From contig OW203993.1 in assembly GCA_934047225.1 (NCBI GenBank), positions 22,148,069-22,212,068 on the forward strand: 64,000 bases of DNA. The letters run 5' to 3'. Origin of the DNA: Ypsolopha sequella. Its lineage: Eukaryota; Arthropoda; Insecta; Lepidoptera; Ypsolophidae. A model generated the notes under the pieces. The model searched no databases. It had not been told where the DNA came from and saw only the letters and a list, made by a program, of their open reading frames with translations. The number at the start of each line of letters is the position of its first letter. The stretch's first letter is position 1. Shown in pieces: positions 43,454 through 52,880 of this stretch. Both the position numbers and the translations under genes were made by a program.

Positions 43454-44357
43454 TTATATCGCCTCTATCTGACTTTGGCCTTCATGTATTAAATCCTGGG
43501 AATTAATGTTTTCAGGCAAATTTTCCCAAAAGTTCCTTTGGTTTGTTGGCATGAGCTGAACAAATTTTTCCATAATCTCATTTTTTTTCGTCAAACGTAG
43601 GCCACGAACTTTCAATACTTTCTTTGGGAGCTGATTAGTTACAAAACGTTTTTGAAGAAAATCTAGTTCATTATAGGTACTATTAAATGACTTTTTATAT
43701 AGTAGAGACCTCTGACCTTTTATAAATTTGACCTCTACAAGATCCCTCAACATTATTTGTTTAAGCTCTTCATTCGTTGCCTTTCTTTTCTTTTCCCAAA
43801 AGTATTTGTCGTTAGTGGTGACTTCGATGAACTCATTGCGCTTACGACTCGTTTGGAGGCAGGTTTTGTAATCTTCGAAATCGTATATATTTTTTACTCT
43901 TTTAAAAGTTATTTTCGATATTTCCGTGCACCCCGTCAGCACTCATGTGAGTATGACCTTTGGTCAAATATTTAAGCGTTATAGATTCTATCTCATGAAT
44001 GTTTACAACAATCATTAACGATGTAAATAATATCCAATTCTTATTTTGAGAACCACAGTTGTCTGCCCAAAAGATGAATTTCTTTGTATCTCTGTCACTT
44101 AAAATGAGCTTGTATATGGCGTCTATAATATCTTTTCCGTCTCTACCACCAGTGGCCTCATGCCATACTACACACTTTGAACCTTCTTTGCTAGCTTTCT
44201 TCAGACCGCAAAATGTTAAATTTAGTCCTACCATCCTATTTGTAAAAAAACAATCTTTAACTTCTGGCATCATGGGTAGTAATACTGATTTCTGTAAATC
44301 CATTGCATATATTTTAACATCTATCTGTTCTCTACCTGCATCATCGTTGTAAGCGTT
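43454..44357 (-). pseudogene. DUF7869-like protein, C-terminal part (interrupted gene)
   Basis: Frames 44378-43902 and 43942-43454 carry the conserved core of a family common in insect genomes. Visible blocks are KIYAMDLQKSVLLPMMP, VVWHEATGGRDGKDIIDAIY, FIFWADNCGSQNKNW, ITLKYLTKGHTHMSADGVHG and IEN. The acidic residues in ADNCGSQN and GHTHMSADG recall DDE-type nucleases, but that is my inference; the family is functionally unassigned. The second frame continues as a basic C-terminal region. A Transib transposon starts at 44358. The N-terminal part resumes beyond it at 47896, so the gene was once continuous. Confidence 0.65.
44353..44357 (+). repeat. Transib target site duplication, left
   Basis: CGTTG here and at 47896-47900 flank the Transib element exactly. 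Five base pairs is the duplication length of Transib elements. Confidence 0.8.
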
Positions 44358-44453
44358 GCACGGTGGGGTATTAGACACAAAAAGCTGGCCAGTTCATTTT
44401 TGTACTTGAAATTACTCTGTAGTGGTCGTTTACATAGTATACATATATACATA

Positions 44454-46208
44454 CAGTAATGGACTTAAGTGTGGACACTTTTTGAAATTTCTTGTATTTC
44501 GCAGTTTAAGTGCTAAAAATAGTACTTTTTTTAATGTAGAACCTTACGACGTAAATTTTTTCTTGTTCATTATGGTTGTGTATTTTACTGTTACATCACA
44601 GTACTTTTTGGACTATTTTCATGAAAAAAAAAAAAAACAAACTCTTAATAAAACATAAAAATGGCAAAAAAACAAACAATTTATTCTCTACAAAGACTTA
44701 AAAAACGGAAAAATAGACAAACATAGGGACAACAAATTAATTTTAAAAGAGTTTTGTTTTTTCATTTTGCGTAAAGGGACCTGAACATTTCAAACTATGA
44801 TACAAATAAATTTCTATATTTTAAACACTTGGCGATTTATCCCAAGGGTAAACAGGTGTCCCAAAGTCAACGCTTTCCCTTGGAAGGCTGGTAGGCCAGC
44901 TCATGACTGACCAGAATATCAAATTATGACCTCAGCAAAAAGTAGATAGTCTTCGAGTTGATGGTACTTTTATAAATTCGAATAGATTTTTGAGAGTCAA
45001 AGCTAACCAGTTCTAAATTCTAAGAATAAAATTTTTGTTGCGGAACTCTGAATAGTCATGCTATTGATAAAGTCAAAAATAAACCTTGAAATGCTGTTAC
45101 ATCAGGAAGAAAAATAAAAACCCAATTTATGAGTAATTTTTTGTAATTACGTTAGTTCGATACCACACCCTGAAAAAAAATGTCCTATGTTAGTTTTGCA
45201 AATTGTCTTAAATAACGGCTCATCAAATATTGTTTTTCAAATGATCTGGCAATTTCTGTGTATTACTTTTGAAAAAAAAGTTATTGCTATTTTACTACCA
45301 AAGGAGATTTTTTTTTAAATAATTAGAATTTAGAATGTTTATAAATATATTATATTTAACCTTTATGAGCTTTTTATTAATACTGTTATTAAAACAATTA
45401 AAAAAAATATTATTACTCGATATATTTCGGCCCTCGGTATGGGGCCGTCATCAGTCGAATCAGAATTTAGAATGAAAGAGTGGCGGGCAGTAAAAATATT
45501 TGACGTTCATTAGAAATGCCATTTAACACGCGTTAGAGTGAGATAAATAGTGACGCTATTTAAAATGAGTTGGAATGAGATAGTAACGCAGTTAAACGTG
45601 GTTGAATGAGAGAGGCATAATTGATATAAGCTACAGTGAGATAGATAGTGACGTGGTGCATTCCTTCTGAGAATATTTGTTAGTTTCCACTTTTTGTAAT
45701 AACAACTTTAGAAAAAAATTTTTGTAAAGAAATTTTTGGTCCGATTTATTTTCCCGCAAGTGTAAAACCAGCTCAACGGGCGAAAAATATTTAAAGAATG
45801 GGTAATGGTGACAATTAACCGTCACAATATTATTATGTATCTCTAAAGGAGTGTCTGAAATGTTCCGAGGGTCAACTGATAAATCAAAAAACCACTTTTA
45901 GCCGACCATAATAAATTTACGTCCCGACGTGATAGCAAGTAGGATCAATGCCGTGTGACGATGATCGAAATACACTAATAAATTAGATAAAATAAAATAC
46001 GTATTACTTTTGACCCTGCCTCGTCCACTCTATTCGTATTTTTGCTATGGTGACGCGAGCTTAGAGACCGGGACGAATTTCCCCCCGCGCGCTATCGTAA
46101 AATAGAATAAGCCACGCCCGGAACTGGTTTTTGTTTTGGCTATGTCATACTCTTAAACTGCGAAATACAAGAAATTTCAAAAAGTGTCCACACTTAAGTC
46201 CATTACTG
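44454..46208. mobile_element. Tc1-like DNA transposon remnant with TA duplication
   Basis: The left end CAGTAATGGACTTAAGTGTG is repeated in inverse at the right end with no mismatch over about 57 bp (up to TTTCGCAGTTTAAG). TA lies on both sides (44452-44453, 46209-46210). The tip sequence and TA target fit Tc1/mariner. The 1.75-kb interior has no long frame, so any transposase has decayed or been lost. It contains a Penelope-type hairpin at 45421 and imperfect repeats of GTGAGATAGATAGTGACG at 45530-45655, so it may have captured other DNA. Confidence 0.85.
45421..45456 (-). ncRNA. Hammerhead-like hairpin of Penelope type
   Basis: On the minus strand: CTGATGA, C, a 5-bp stem (GGCCC/GGGCC), then GAAATATATCG. 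This has the full CUGAUGA and GAAA core elements with one extra C before stem II. It lies inside the Tc1-like element. Confidence 0.45.
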
Positions 46209-46389
46209 TACATACATATACTCATTTCTGTCTCCCAAAAAGATGGGTAGAGACTACAATTTCCATCTGCTACGATCCAGACACACCTTTTTCGCCTCTT
46301 TTACAAAATTCTAGTGAATGCAGTAGAAATGCGTCCCTTACGGAGTATGTGGCTAACATTGAATGACAGTGTAAAAAATATTAACATAC

Positions 46390-46545
46390 GTGATCGTTGC
46401 GGCCTGAAAGAAGATGAAGTGTTAGACTATAAAACAGAATGCTATGGTGGTTTGGACATGTAGAGAAGATGATGGATGAAAGTAGAGTGACCAAAAAAAT
46501 AAATGGTGCACAAGCGGAAGATACAGCTCGATCAGGCCGAACTTA
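46390..46545 (+). pseudogene. RTE-type LINE C-terminal scrap
   Basis: The plus strand reads RDRCGLKEDEVLDYKTECYG, then a damaged form of the 'MLRWFGHVERM' block (YGGLDM, then RRWM over a stop) and VTKKINGAQAEDTARSGR in shifted frames. This is the C-terminal end of the abundant RTE-like insect reverse transcriptases. About 50 codons survive. Confidence 0.6.
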
Positions 46546-46794
46546 CTTAGTATATATAATATAGGATTTGATCTTTTATCGAGTCAATTGAAAGAATGAT
46601 ATATTTGAAAAAATATTTATTAACAGTAATTCGTGGTCTGTATGTTCTTCTTCACTTTCCGTTTCTGCAGAGCTGTTAGGTTCTCCAGACAGCAATTAAT
46701 CTAGTGTTTACTTAGAAAATTACCTCTTATACGTCTTTGGCGGCTTTCTCATACCCGTGAGATGGGAACGGATGTCATCAAAAGGCGATTCAGG

Positions 46795-47291
46795 ACATCT
46801 TCATTGCATTTTTGTCGCGAAATTTTCGGGCAAAGTGCAGTCTATATTCTCTTATATGTTTATTGCACGATTCTGCGGCTTCCTCCGATAGCTGTCCTAT
46901 TGAAAGCAATGCAGACGATATAACCTCAGGGCCATGGCGGAGCACTTTGTGTACTGTAGGTGTCATTAGATACCAATCGTATTACTTTACATATAACTCT
47001 TCTGTCTTCTGTTGTTGGTAATGGTAAACTTGTCATGCCATTAAGCCAATCACTGTTGTTTATCGCAAATATGTGACTCTTCCTGTATGCGGCTAACCAT
47101 TTGACCTTAAACTGATGTTTTTATATTGATAATTTATGCTTAATATCTTTTTGCGTGTTTTGATCTTTATCATACACATTGAGCACATTTTCTTCCATAA
47201 AGTCCAGTTTTTTGTCAAAACTAATCTCACTAGACTTTTCTATTATGGAGTAAATGTCTTTTTGACTCATAAAAGTCACGCCAGAAGGCCC
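46795..47291 (-). pseudogene. Transib transposase C-terminal fragment (RAG1-like)
   Basis: One minus frame reads VTFMSQKDIYSIIEK and later FKVKWLAAYRKSHIF. A second reads YDWYLMTPTVHKVLRHGPEV, IGQLSEEAAESCNKHIREYR and LHFARKFRDKNAMK. The last blocks line up with the end of the RAG1 and Transib catalytic core: 'HK.L.H...II', then 'G..SEE..E..NK..R.FR...AR'. The Glu in SEEAAESCNK is in the position of the third catalytic acid. The portion with the two Asp residues is not found. Stops and at least two frameshifts make it inactive. Confidence 0.75.
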
Positions 47292-47840
47292 TGAAATAAA
47301 TAAAATACATTTTACGGATATTTGCTATTTTGCAAATTTTACCTTACAAACATAAGAAAATTCAGTAAAATTCCATCCGCAGCATTCCGCAGCTAATTTT
47401 TTTATATTCGTATTCTAACATAAGTACTCTTTACTTTGAAGTACTATTAAAAGCTTAGAAATGCTTAGAAATAAAGTAAAACACAGAATGTTTGTGTTAA
47501 ATCGAGAAAAAGCTATGTTTTTTATCTAGTATGTTCTCGGCACTGTTATTGACCAAAGTTCGAAATCAATTTTAATAAAAACTATGTTTTAAACAAATAC
47601 ATACCTGGTTCTTGAGAATCCATAACAAAATTTGACAAACTTGTCTTTATAACAAGATTAATATCGTTTTTAATATGTTGTAACTTAAAGCGCATCGACA
47701 AATCACGCGTACACTGATAGCGAACGGTAACTTTCGACTAGCGGGTAGGCGTTTGTCTGAGTTCAATTAGAAAAAAATGGCCACCTTCAATTGCGTCGAC
47801 TCATTAGCTGTTCCCAAAGCCAGTTTTTGTCCAGTAATGG
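47292..47840. other. Inner part of the Transib element, no readable coding sequence
   Basis: This is the 5' side of the defective Transib on the minus strand. I could not recognise the transposase N-terminus here. Confidence 0.4.
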
Positions 47841-47895
47841 AGCATTTTGTAATTACGACTTATGACCAGCTTATTGTCTCTAATACCCCACCGTG

Positions 47896-47900
47896 CGTTG
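47896..47900 (+). repeat. Transib target site duplication, right
   Basis: CGTTG matches 44353-44357 and directly follows the terminal CCCCACCGTG. Confidence 0.8.
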
Positions 47901-48230
47901 GTAGCTTCTTTTGCTTTACGGTCGTGGATACTTTTCTTTCAGAGCAGTTTTAATGTCGATACTTGAGCTGTTTTTAAGCTTTCATTTATCGATGTTTCAA
48001 AAGACAGGCAGTCAAAACATTTATCATTTTTGGGTCTTCGTAATGATATATTTGCAACATTGAAACTCTGGGTAACGTTCTTTAAAGTCTTTGTACAATT
48101 TGTCGATAGTTGGGTCATACACAAAATCAAGTTCAGGCAATATATATATAATTAACCAAGTTAATTTTGCAGTTGTAACATGCGGTCTGTATTGCGTCAC
48201 TATTTTCAGCAAGTACGTTTACTGAAATGC
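47896..48230 (-). pseudogene. DUF7869-like protein, N-terminal part (other side of the Transib insertion)
   Basis: Minus frames read LDFVYDPTIDKLYKDFKERY and CKYIITKTQK, then SLRRPKNDKCFDCLSFE in another frame, and finally KKSIHDRKAKEATN just before 47896. The Cys pair in 'KPK.D.C..C' type blocks is typical of the N-terminal half of DUF7869 proteins. Joining the last codons here to the first codons at 44357, with one copy of CAACG removed, restores a continuous reading direction into the DUF7869 core. Confidence 0.6.
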
Positions 48231-48440
48231 CTTCATCGTAGAACGTAAAAAAGGTTTGTTCGGGATATTATCTGGATAGTTGACACAGATAACAGCACAC
48301 TGAATTCCCGTAGAACATAAATAAGGAATGTTCGGGATTGTAACTGGACACAGTTCTACTAAAATCCTTTCACTGAATTCCTGTATATTGCAAACAAGGA
48401 ATGTTCAAAATATAATCTGGATAGGTTACACAGATCACTT
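48219..48440 (+). repeat. Three imperfect tandem units of about 75 bp
   Basis: Units begin at about 48219, 48299 and 48372. They share ACTGAATTCCxGTA, AAGGAATGTTCGGGAT and CTGGATAGxTxACACAGAT. Confidence 0.75.
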
Positions 48441-48994
48441 TAAAATGTTCTTTTTTGAGTTTCTTGCTGATTCACTGTGTGAAAAAGTTTTCGTATGTAC
48501 TCGATAGCAGCACTTAATTACGATGAATTTGCACACTTATGAAACTTAAAGTTACTTCCTACAATGCGATTATAGCACACGGGGAAAAAAAGAACACCAA
48601 CTGTTGCGTTGGCAGAATTATTTTTTGAGTCGCACTCGCGCACAGCACTCAGATCCAAAATTTAGTTAAAGTTCCTTGTGGATCGAATGGACCAATATGT
48701 GAGAGGCTGGTCGTTTTAAATTAAACTCACACGAGACGTATGTGGACTGTATTTAAATATAGGTATTAAAGTGTAATTAGATCGTAACAGAGTGGCGGTT
48801 AAGCAACGACTAATTTGTATGAACGGTGTTGCCTGCATGGTACAGTTAGTACTATATTTAATTATAATCGTTTATAATCAGGCACTGTGGGCACATAGAA
48901 TTAAAAGTTCAAAATTAAAATTAAAAATTATGGATTACAATATTAAATATTAAAATAAAATTAAGAACTGAACTAAAACTAAAACTAAAAAGCT
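48441..48994. other. Spacer, no gene seen
   Basis: This is AT-rich sequence. A short stretch of AAAATTAAAATTAAA-type simple sequence at 48905-48990 precedes the LINE scrap and may be its 3' tail. Confidence 0.4.
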
Positions 48995-49336
48995 TCATTT
49001 ATCAACTACGCGTAAAATAGTGAAAACGACACTGCGAATAGCTTTCACAATGTCGTTCTCACTACTGCACACTCGACTTACAAATGACAACTGGTCTCGT
49101 TTTAAAACAGAATAAAAATCATCGACACTATTCTCGGCAAACATACCAGACGCACTGCACTGCCACGGCAGACCCATAATGCAGCGAAATGCATTGTTAT
49201 ATTGCACTCGTAGGGTGTTAAATGCGCTCTGCGTGTAGTCGTACCACAGCGGGCTGGTGTAGAACGTCTGGCAGTATGCTCTGAATAGTGTCACCTTAAC
49301 TTGTTTCGAGGTGCTCGCAAACCGTCTCGCTAACAT
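48995..49336 (-). pseudogene. LINE C-terminal fragment (minus copy)
   Basis: The frame reads MLARRFASTSKQVKVTLFRA, TSPLWYDYTQSAFNTLRVQY, NNAFRCIMGLPWQCSASGMF. It is the conserved C-terminal region of a LINE reverse transcriptase family common in moths and beetles. A second fragment of the same family lies in opposite orientation at 49628-49888; the two overlap in content at the ARRF and FRAYC blocks. Confidence 0.7.
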
Positions 49337-49627
49337 GTTGCTCTATTATATGTGTCCTAGTCATCAAAGAACCAGAGAGGAAATGCCGGTCCGTCCGATT
49401 CCGCTAACTAATCAGTGCTTTTGAATAGACTTACTTGCATCTAATAATATTATTTATAATAATAATAATGATAAAAATAATTATAATAAGCCTCTCAAAA
49501 TCCAACCCTACGTCCGAGCCAAACATCAGGCCACGTGAGAGGCGGGCAACGTCTACCATCAAAATGACTTGACTGTCCCTGAATACTCGCGGCCACCGAA
49601 CACAGCAAATACTTGTCTTTTGTATGA
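49337..49627. other. Spacer between two opposed LINE fragments
   Basis: It includes an ATA/ATT-rich run (49441-49492). No gene is visible. Confidence 0.4.
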
Positions 49628-49888
49628 ATGTCGCAACGAAACTCGTCTTCGAGTTCCGGAAGCGTTGAAGACAGCATTTCTTATTCATTTCAATTTTTTA
49701 AATACCTTGGGCATACACTTACAACCGGTCTCAGGGACGATGAGAATATTGAAAGGGAGCGGAGAGCCTTGTCAGTCAAAGCAAATATGATTGCCCGTAG
49801 GTTTACACGTTGCTCGACGGATGTGAAAAAAACATTATTCCGAGCCTACTGCGCATCTTTTTATACGTGGTTGGATTATACAAGGTGA
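49628..49888 (+). pseudogene. LINE C-terminal fragment (plus copy)
   Basis: The frame has FKYLGHTLTTGLRDDENIER, ERRALSVKANMIARRF and KKTLFRAYCASFYT, the thumb and following region of the same family as 48995-49336. It ends abruptly after LDYTR. Confidence 0.7.
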
Positions 49889-49939
49889 AATCCAATCAAC
49901 CGCCCGAACCCATACCGGAGACCCGGCCAGGCATTTAAA

Positions 49940-51000
49940 TTTTAAATGCCAATGATTGGGATGAACTGTTTGAAGTTCCAAACATTTCCCACCACATCAA
50001 TAGATTGCAGTTTCTAGACATAATGAAAACAGCGGCCTTAACAAATACCCAATTGGACTTTGAAAACTTGGACATGATTCACCCTAGCGTTCTTCATTTT
50101 CAAGTTGGGCTGAACCATAATCAATTCAACCGATTTCTATTGGAAACGCCTTCCCTGCGCAACAGACGAAAGGCGAATACAATTTTGGAAATGTACCTAA
50201 TGAAATTGCGAACTGGTGAACCGGATGAGCGCTTGACTCAGCTATTTAATACAAGTCGCCGTACTTTAGAAAGAAATATGGCTATTGTCCAAAAGTGCCT
50301 GACAAGTGACTTTGTGCCACAACAAATAGGTTATGATTATATTACCAGAGACAAGATTGTTGACAAAAATCTTACAGTTCCAAATGGCATTTATGGTAAT
50401 AACGCAACAAAAGCAATCATAATATGTGACGGTACTTATCTCTATATACAAAAAAGTACTAACTCTTTGTTTCAACGAAAATCTTTCAGTCACAATCATA
50501 AATACCTTCCTTAAACCATTTATGTTGGTCACCTGCGATGGCATGCTGCCATAACTTCGGACGCAACGATCATGAAGGCGATTCTTGATAATGAGGATAC
50601 TGCCCTAAACTGGCTTTTAAGAGGAGGTGACTTGATGATTTTGGATAAAGGTTTCAGAGATGCGATTCCAGTTATACAAGCCTGCGGTTATCAAATAGCG
50701 ATGCCAGAAGCCAAAGAAAGAACAACAACAGCTTACAACTATGCAAGCTAACAAATCCCGTCTGGTAACATTATGCCGATGGGTATTAGAAATCGTCAAT
50801 GGGAGATTCAAACGGGATTTTAAAATCTTCAGCCACGAATTTTTTAACTGTGCCATGACTCATCTGATGGCTGATTTCAAAATAGCTGCAGCACTGATAA
50901 ACCGATTTCATATTCTAGTTGCTGACAGTCAATACGAAAATAGATTTTTAGAAATAATAAATGAGCGAATGAATATACCCAACACTGAAAATGATGGTTT
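49940..51000 (+). pseudogene. DDE_Tnp_4 (IS5/Harbinger-like) transposase, frameshifted
   Basis: Coding sequence starts before the first Met of the main frame (NDWDELFEVPNISHH near 49955) and continues through 50005-50514 (HPSVLHFQVGLNHNQFNRFL, TRRTLERNM-type HTH). The catalytic parts are IIICDGTYLYIQKS (first Asp), GGDLMILDKGFRDAIP (second Asp) and WVLEIVNGRFKRDFKIF (Glu). The last stands in the 'VE..NGR.K' motif. Frameshifts near 50515 and 50740 place these in three frames. The family has many copies in insects. No terminal repeats were identified. Confidence 0.75.
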
Positions 51001-51242
51001 ATTCATTTTTATTTTTTGGCTTGCAGCAGCTTTATACTAATATCAGTTATATTATGCAAAGTTTCAAATTTAATTCCATGTATTCATTGAATGCTATCGG
51101 TTTATTGTACGGTTTGGAGGTAACTTTGTAATTTTTTTCGGTCGAGAAAATTTAATGGTATCAAGTTTTCACCATGGGTTGTTGCAGTGTTTGTTGGTAT
51201 AAAGCAGGCTCATGCGAAGCGAAGTGAAGTATCATACAGCCT
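51001..51242. other. Spacer, no gene seen
   Basis: This lies between the transposase relic and the truncated copia LTR. Confidence 0.4.
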
Positions 51243-51347
51243 TAAGTGGTTGTAGAAGGCTCGTTCATAAAAACAAATATTAACAAATAAAAAAGGGACA
51301 GAATATAGCGTTGAAATGACATTTATTTGTTTTTGTACATTCCAAAA
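51243..51347 (-). repeat. Copia 3' LTR, truncated
   Basis: It matches the first part of the 5' LTR but starts TTTTGG where the 5' copy has TGTTGG, and it stops after CCACTTAA. The polypurine tract GAGGGGGCG lies just before it on the minus strand. Confidence 0.75.
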
Positions 51348-51636
51348 CGCCCCCTCAAAAATAAATCCCTTTTCTATAAAATTCTAAAATTATTCATCAT
51401 ACAAAATTTATAAACACACACCTTCCTTTATCTGGGGAACAATTATTATACTCTAACATTTGTTGCACAGGATTAGGGAAACCCAGAAAACCAAATCAGA
51501 CCAATCTAGAATTTAATTTACTAATTATCTTTACTATTAATTTACATTGCTCCATATTTACAACGTCACCCCGAGCTTTTCTCTCATTACGGAGAAACGC
51601 ATCGCAGGTAAAGATTTCGTCAGCATATCGTCAGCA

Positions 51637-52222
51637 TGTTTAGGCGGTTAGCGGTCTTTTATATTTATTAAGTGGACTGTATAAGCGGTAGCTAAAATCG
51701 CGGTTTATGTATCTAAATAACAGAATGCGCTTACTCAGTCGATCAGGGGTGAGAGGAAACTGTCCTGCCTTTGGATTTGAAAGAAGATAGCAGAACAGAA
51801 GTGAAAAGGACTCACCTGCACCTTTGGTAACCAGCACAAAGGGTCCGTTGGTTTTCACTCCTCTGAAGGTCCGAAGTCTTCACTAACACTGCCGGCCGGC
51901 TATACCCTTATGAAAACTGAACACTGATGGAGCACTTTATTGTTTGTTAGTCTTTTGAGACGCGGAAATTATTATTTTGTGTATTTTTTATATTTCTTAC
52001 TGCGGAGACGCAATCATGCGTCGAAGGTTCATTTGCGGAAGAGAATTTTTTCTTTATGTTGTCACACAGTAGACTTTTGCAACGTCGCCAACATAACGGC
52101 GTGATCTTCTCTCTCACTCGGTGCGTAGTAGTTGATGCGTGAGTGGGAAAGGAAAGGGTATACCAGGAGTTGAACGACTGAGTATAGCGCGTATTTTAAT
52201 TTTCAAGGAATTGGCGTAAACA
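51637..52222 (-). repeat. BEL/Pao 3' LTR (586 bp)
   Basis: Identical by eye to the 5' LTR. It is preceded on the minus strand by a purine run, CCGGGAGGA, the likely polypurine tract. Confidence 0.95.
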
Positions 52223-52354
52223 TCCTCCCGGCCTTGATAATACATGGTATTATCAAAGAAAGCGGCTAAAACTAAAAGAATTTAATAATATAGTAAGTTA
52301 TGAAATATTTATCTTGCCTAACTATACAGTACTAAGATTAATGTAACTGTTTAA

Positions 52355-52880
52355 TTATTGTGAAGGTAATGGACAAAGTTTGACGATAGGTCGCTTGAAC
52401 GTGCCCGCTGCAGTTTTAACTAAAACAACGCGAACTCTACCATCTTTACCCGGGTAAACCTCTTGTATAACACCCAAAGGCCAGCGAAGCGGGGGAACAT
52501 CATCTTGATGTATTAACACGATAGTATTCGGTTTTACGTTATCAGTATTAGTTAGCCATTTCTGCCTAGCTTGTAAAGAATTGAGATATTCCAAACGCCA
52601 TCTCTTCCAATAGCTATGAACCATTTGGTCGAGCAACTCTTTGCGATGACGCAGAGTCTTCGTTTCCTCGGAAACAGGCGCGGCAGGTAGGTAAGTCAAA
52701 GGAGAGGCCATAATAAAATGAGCAGGAGTAAGAGGCTCCGGGTAGGGGTCCTCCGATAAAATGCAAAGCGGTCGAGAATTTAAAATAGTTTAAATTTGAG
52801 TCAAGACTGTTAAAAGTTCCTCATATGTAAGTAATTGAGAACCAATAACGCGGTAAAGATGAAGTTTAATACTTTTGATA
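52355..52880 (-). pseudogene. BEL/Pao integrase end and DUF5641 tail, out of frame
   Basis: After the G-run the other frame continues with VWESNIKSIKLHLYRVIG, a stop at 52792-52790, then TILNSRPLCILSEDPYPEPL and the frame 52711-52355. The last part has TPAHFIMASPL, HSYWKRWRLEYLNSLQARQK, PNTIVLIHQDDVPPLRWPLG and FKRPIVKLCPLP, the DUF5641 tail of BEL/Pao. The stop codon stands where a sense codon is expected just before 'TILNSRPL'. So two lesions separate this tail from the main polyprotein. Confidence 0.85.

Larger units (their letters stand above)
44358..47895 (-). mobile_element. Transib-superfamily DNA transposon (RAG1-related), defective
   Basis: The ends are CACGGTGGGGTATTAGA and its inverse, with similarity continuing inward for about 50 bp (ACAAxAAGCTGG). 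The first seven bases, CACGGTG, resemble both Transib tips and the CACAGTG heptamer of V(D)J recombination signals. A 5-bp duplication (CGTTG) flanks it. Inside, on the minus strand, is a fragment of a Transib/RAG1-like transposase C-terminus (47291-46795). Only part of the transposase remains; the region holding the two catalytic Asp residues is missing. A Tc1-like element (44454-46208) sits 96 bp from the left end, and a LINE scrap lies at 46390-46545. The element interrupts a DUF7869-like gene. Confidence 0.8.
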
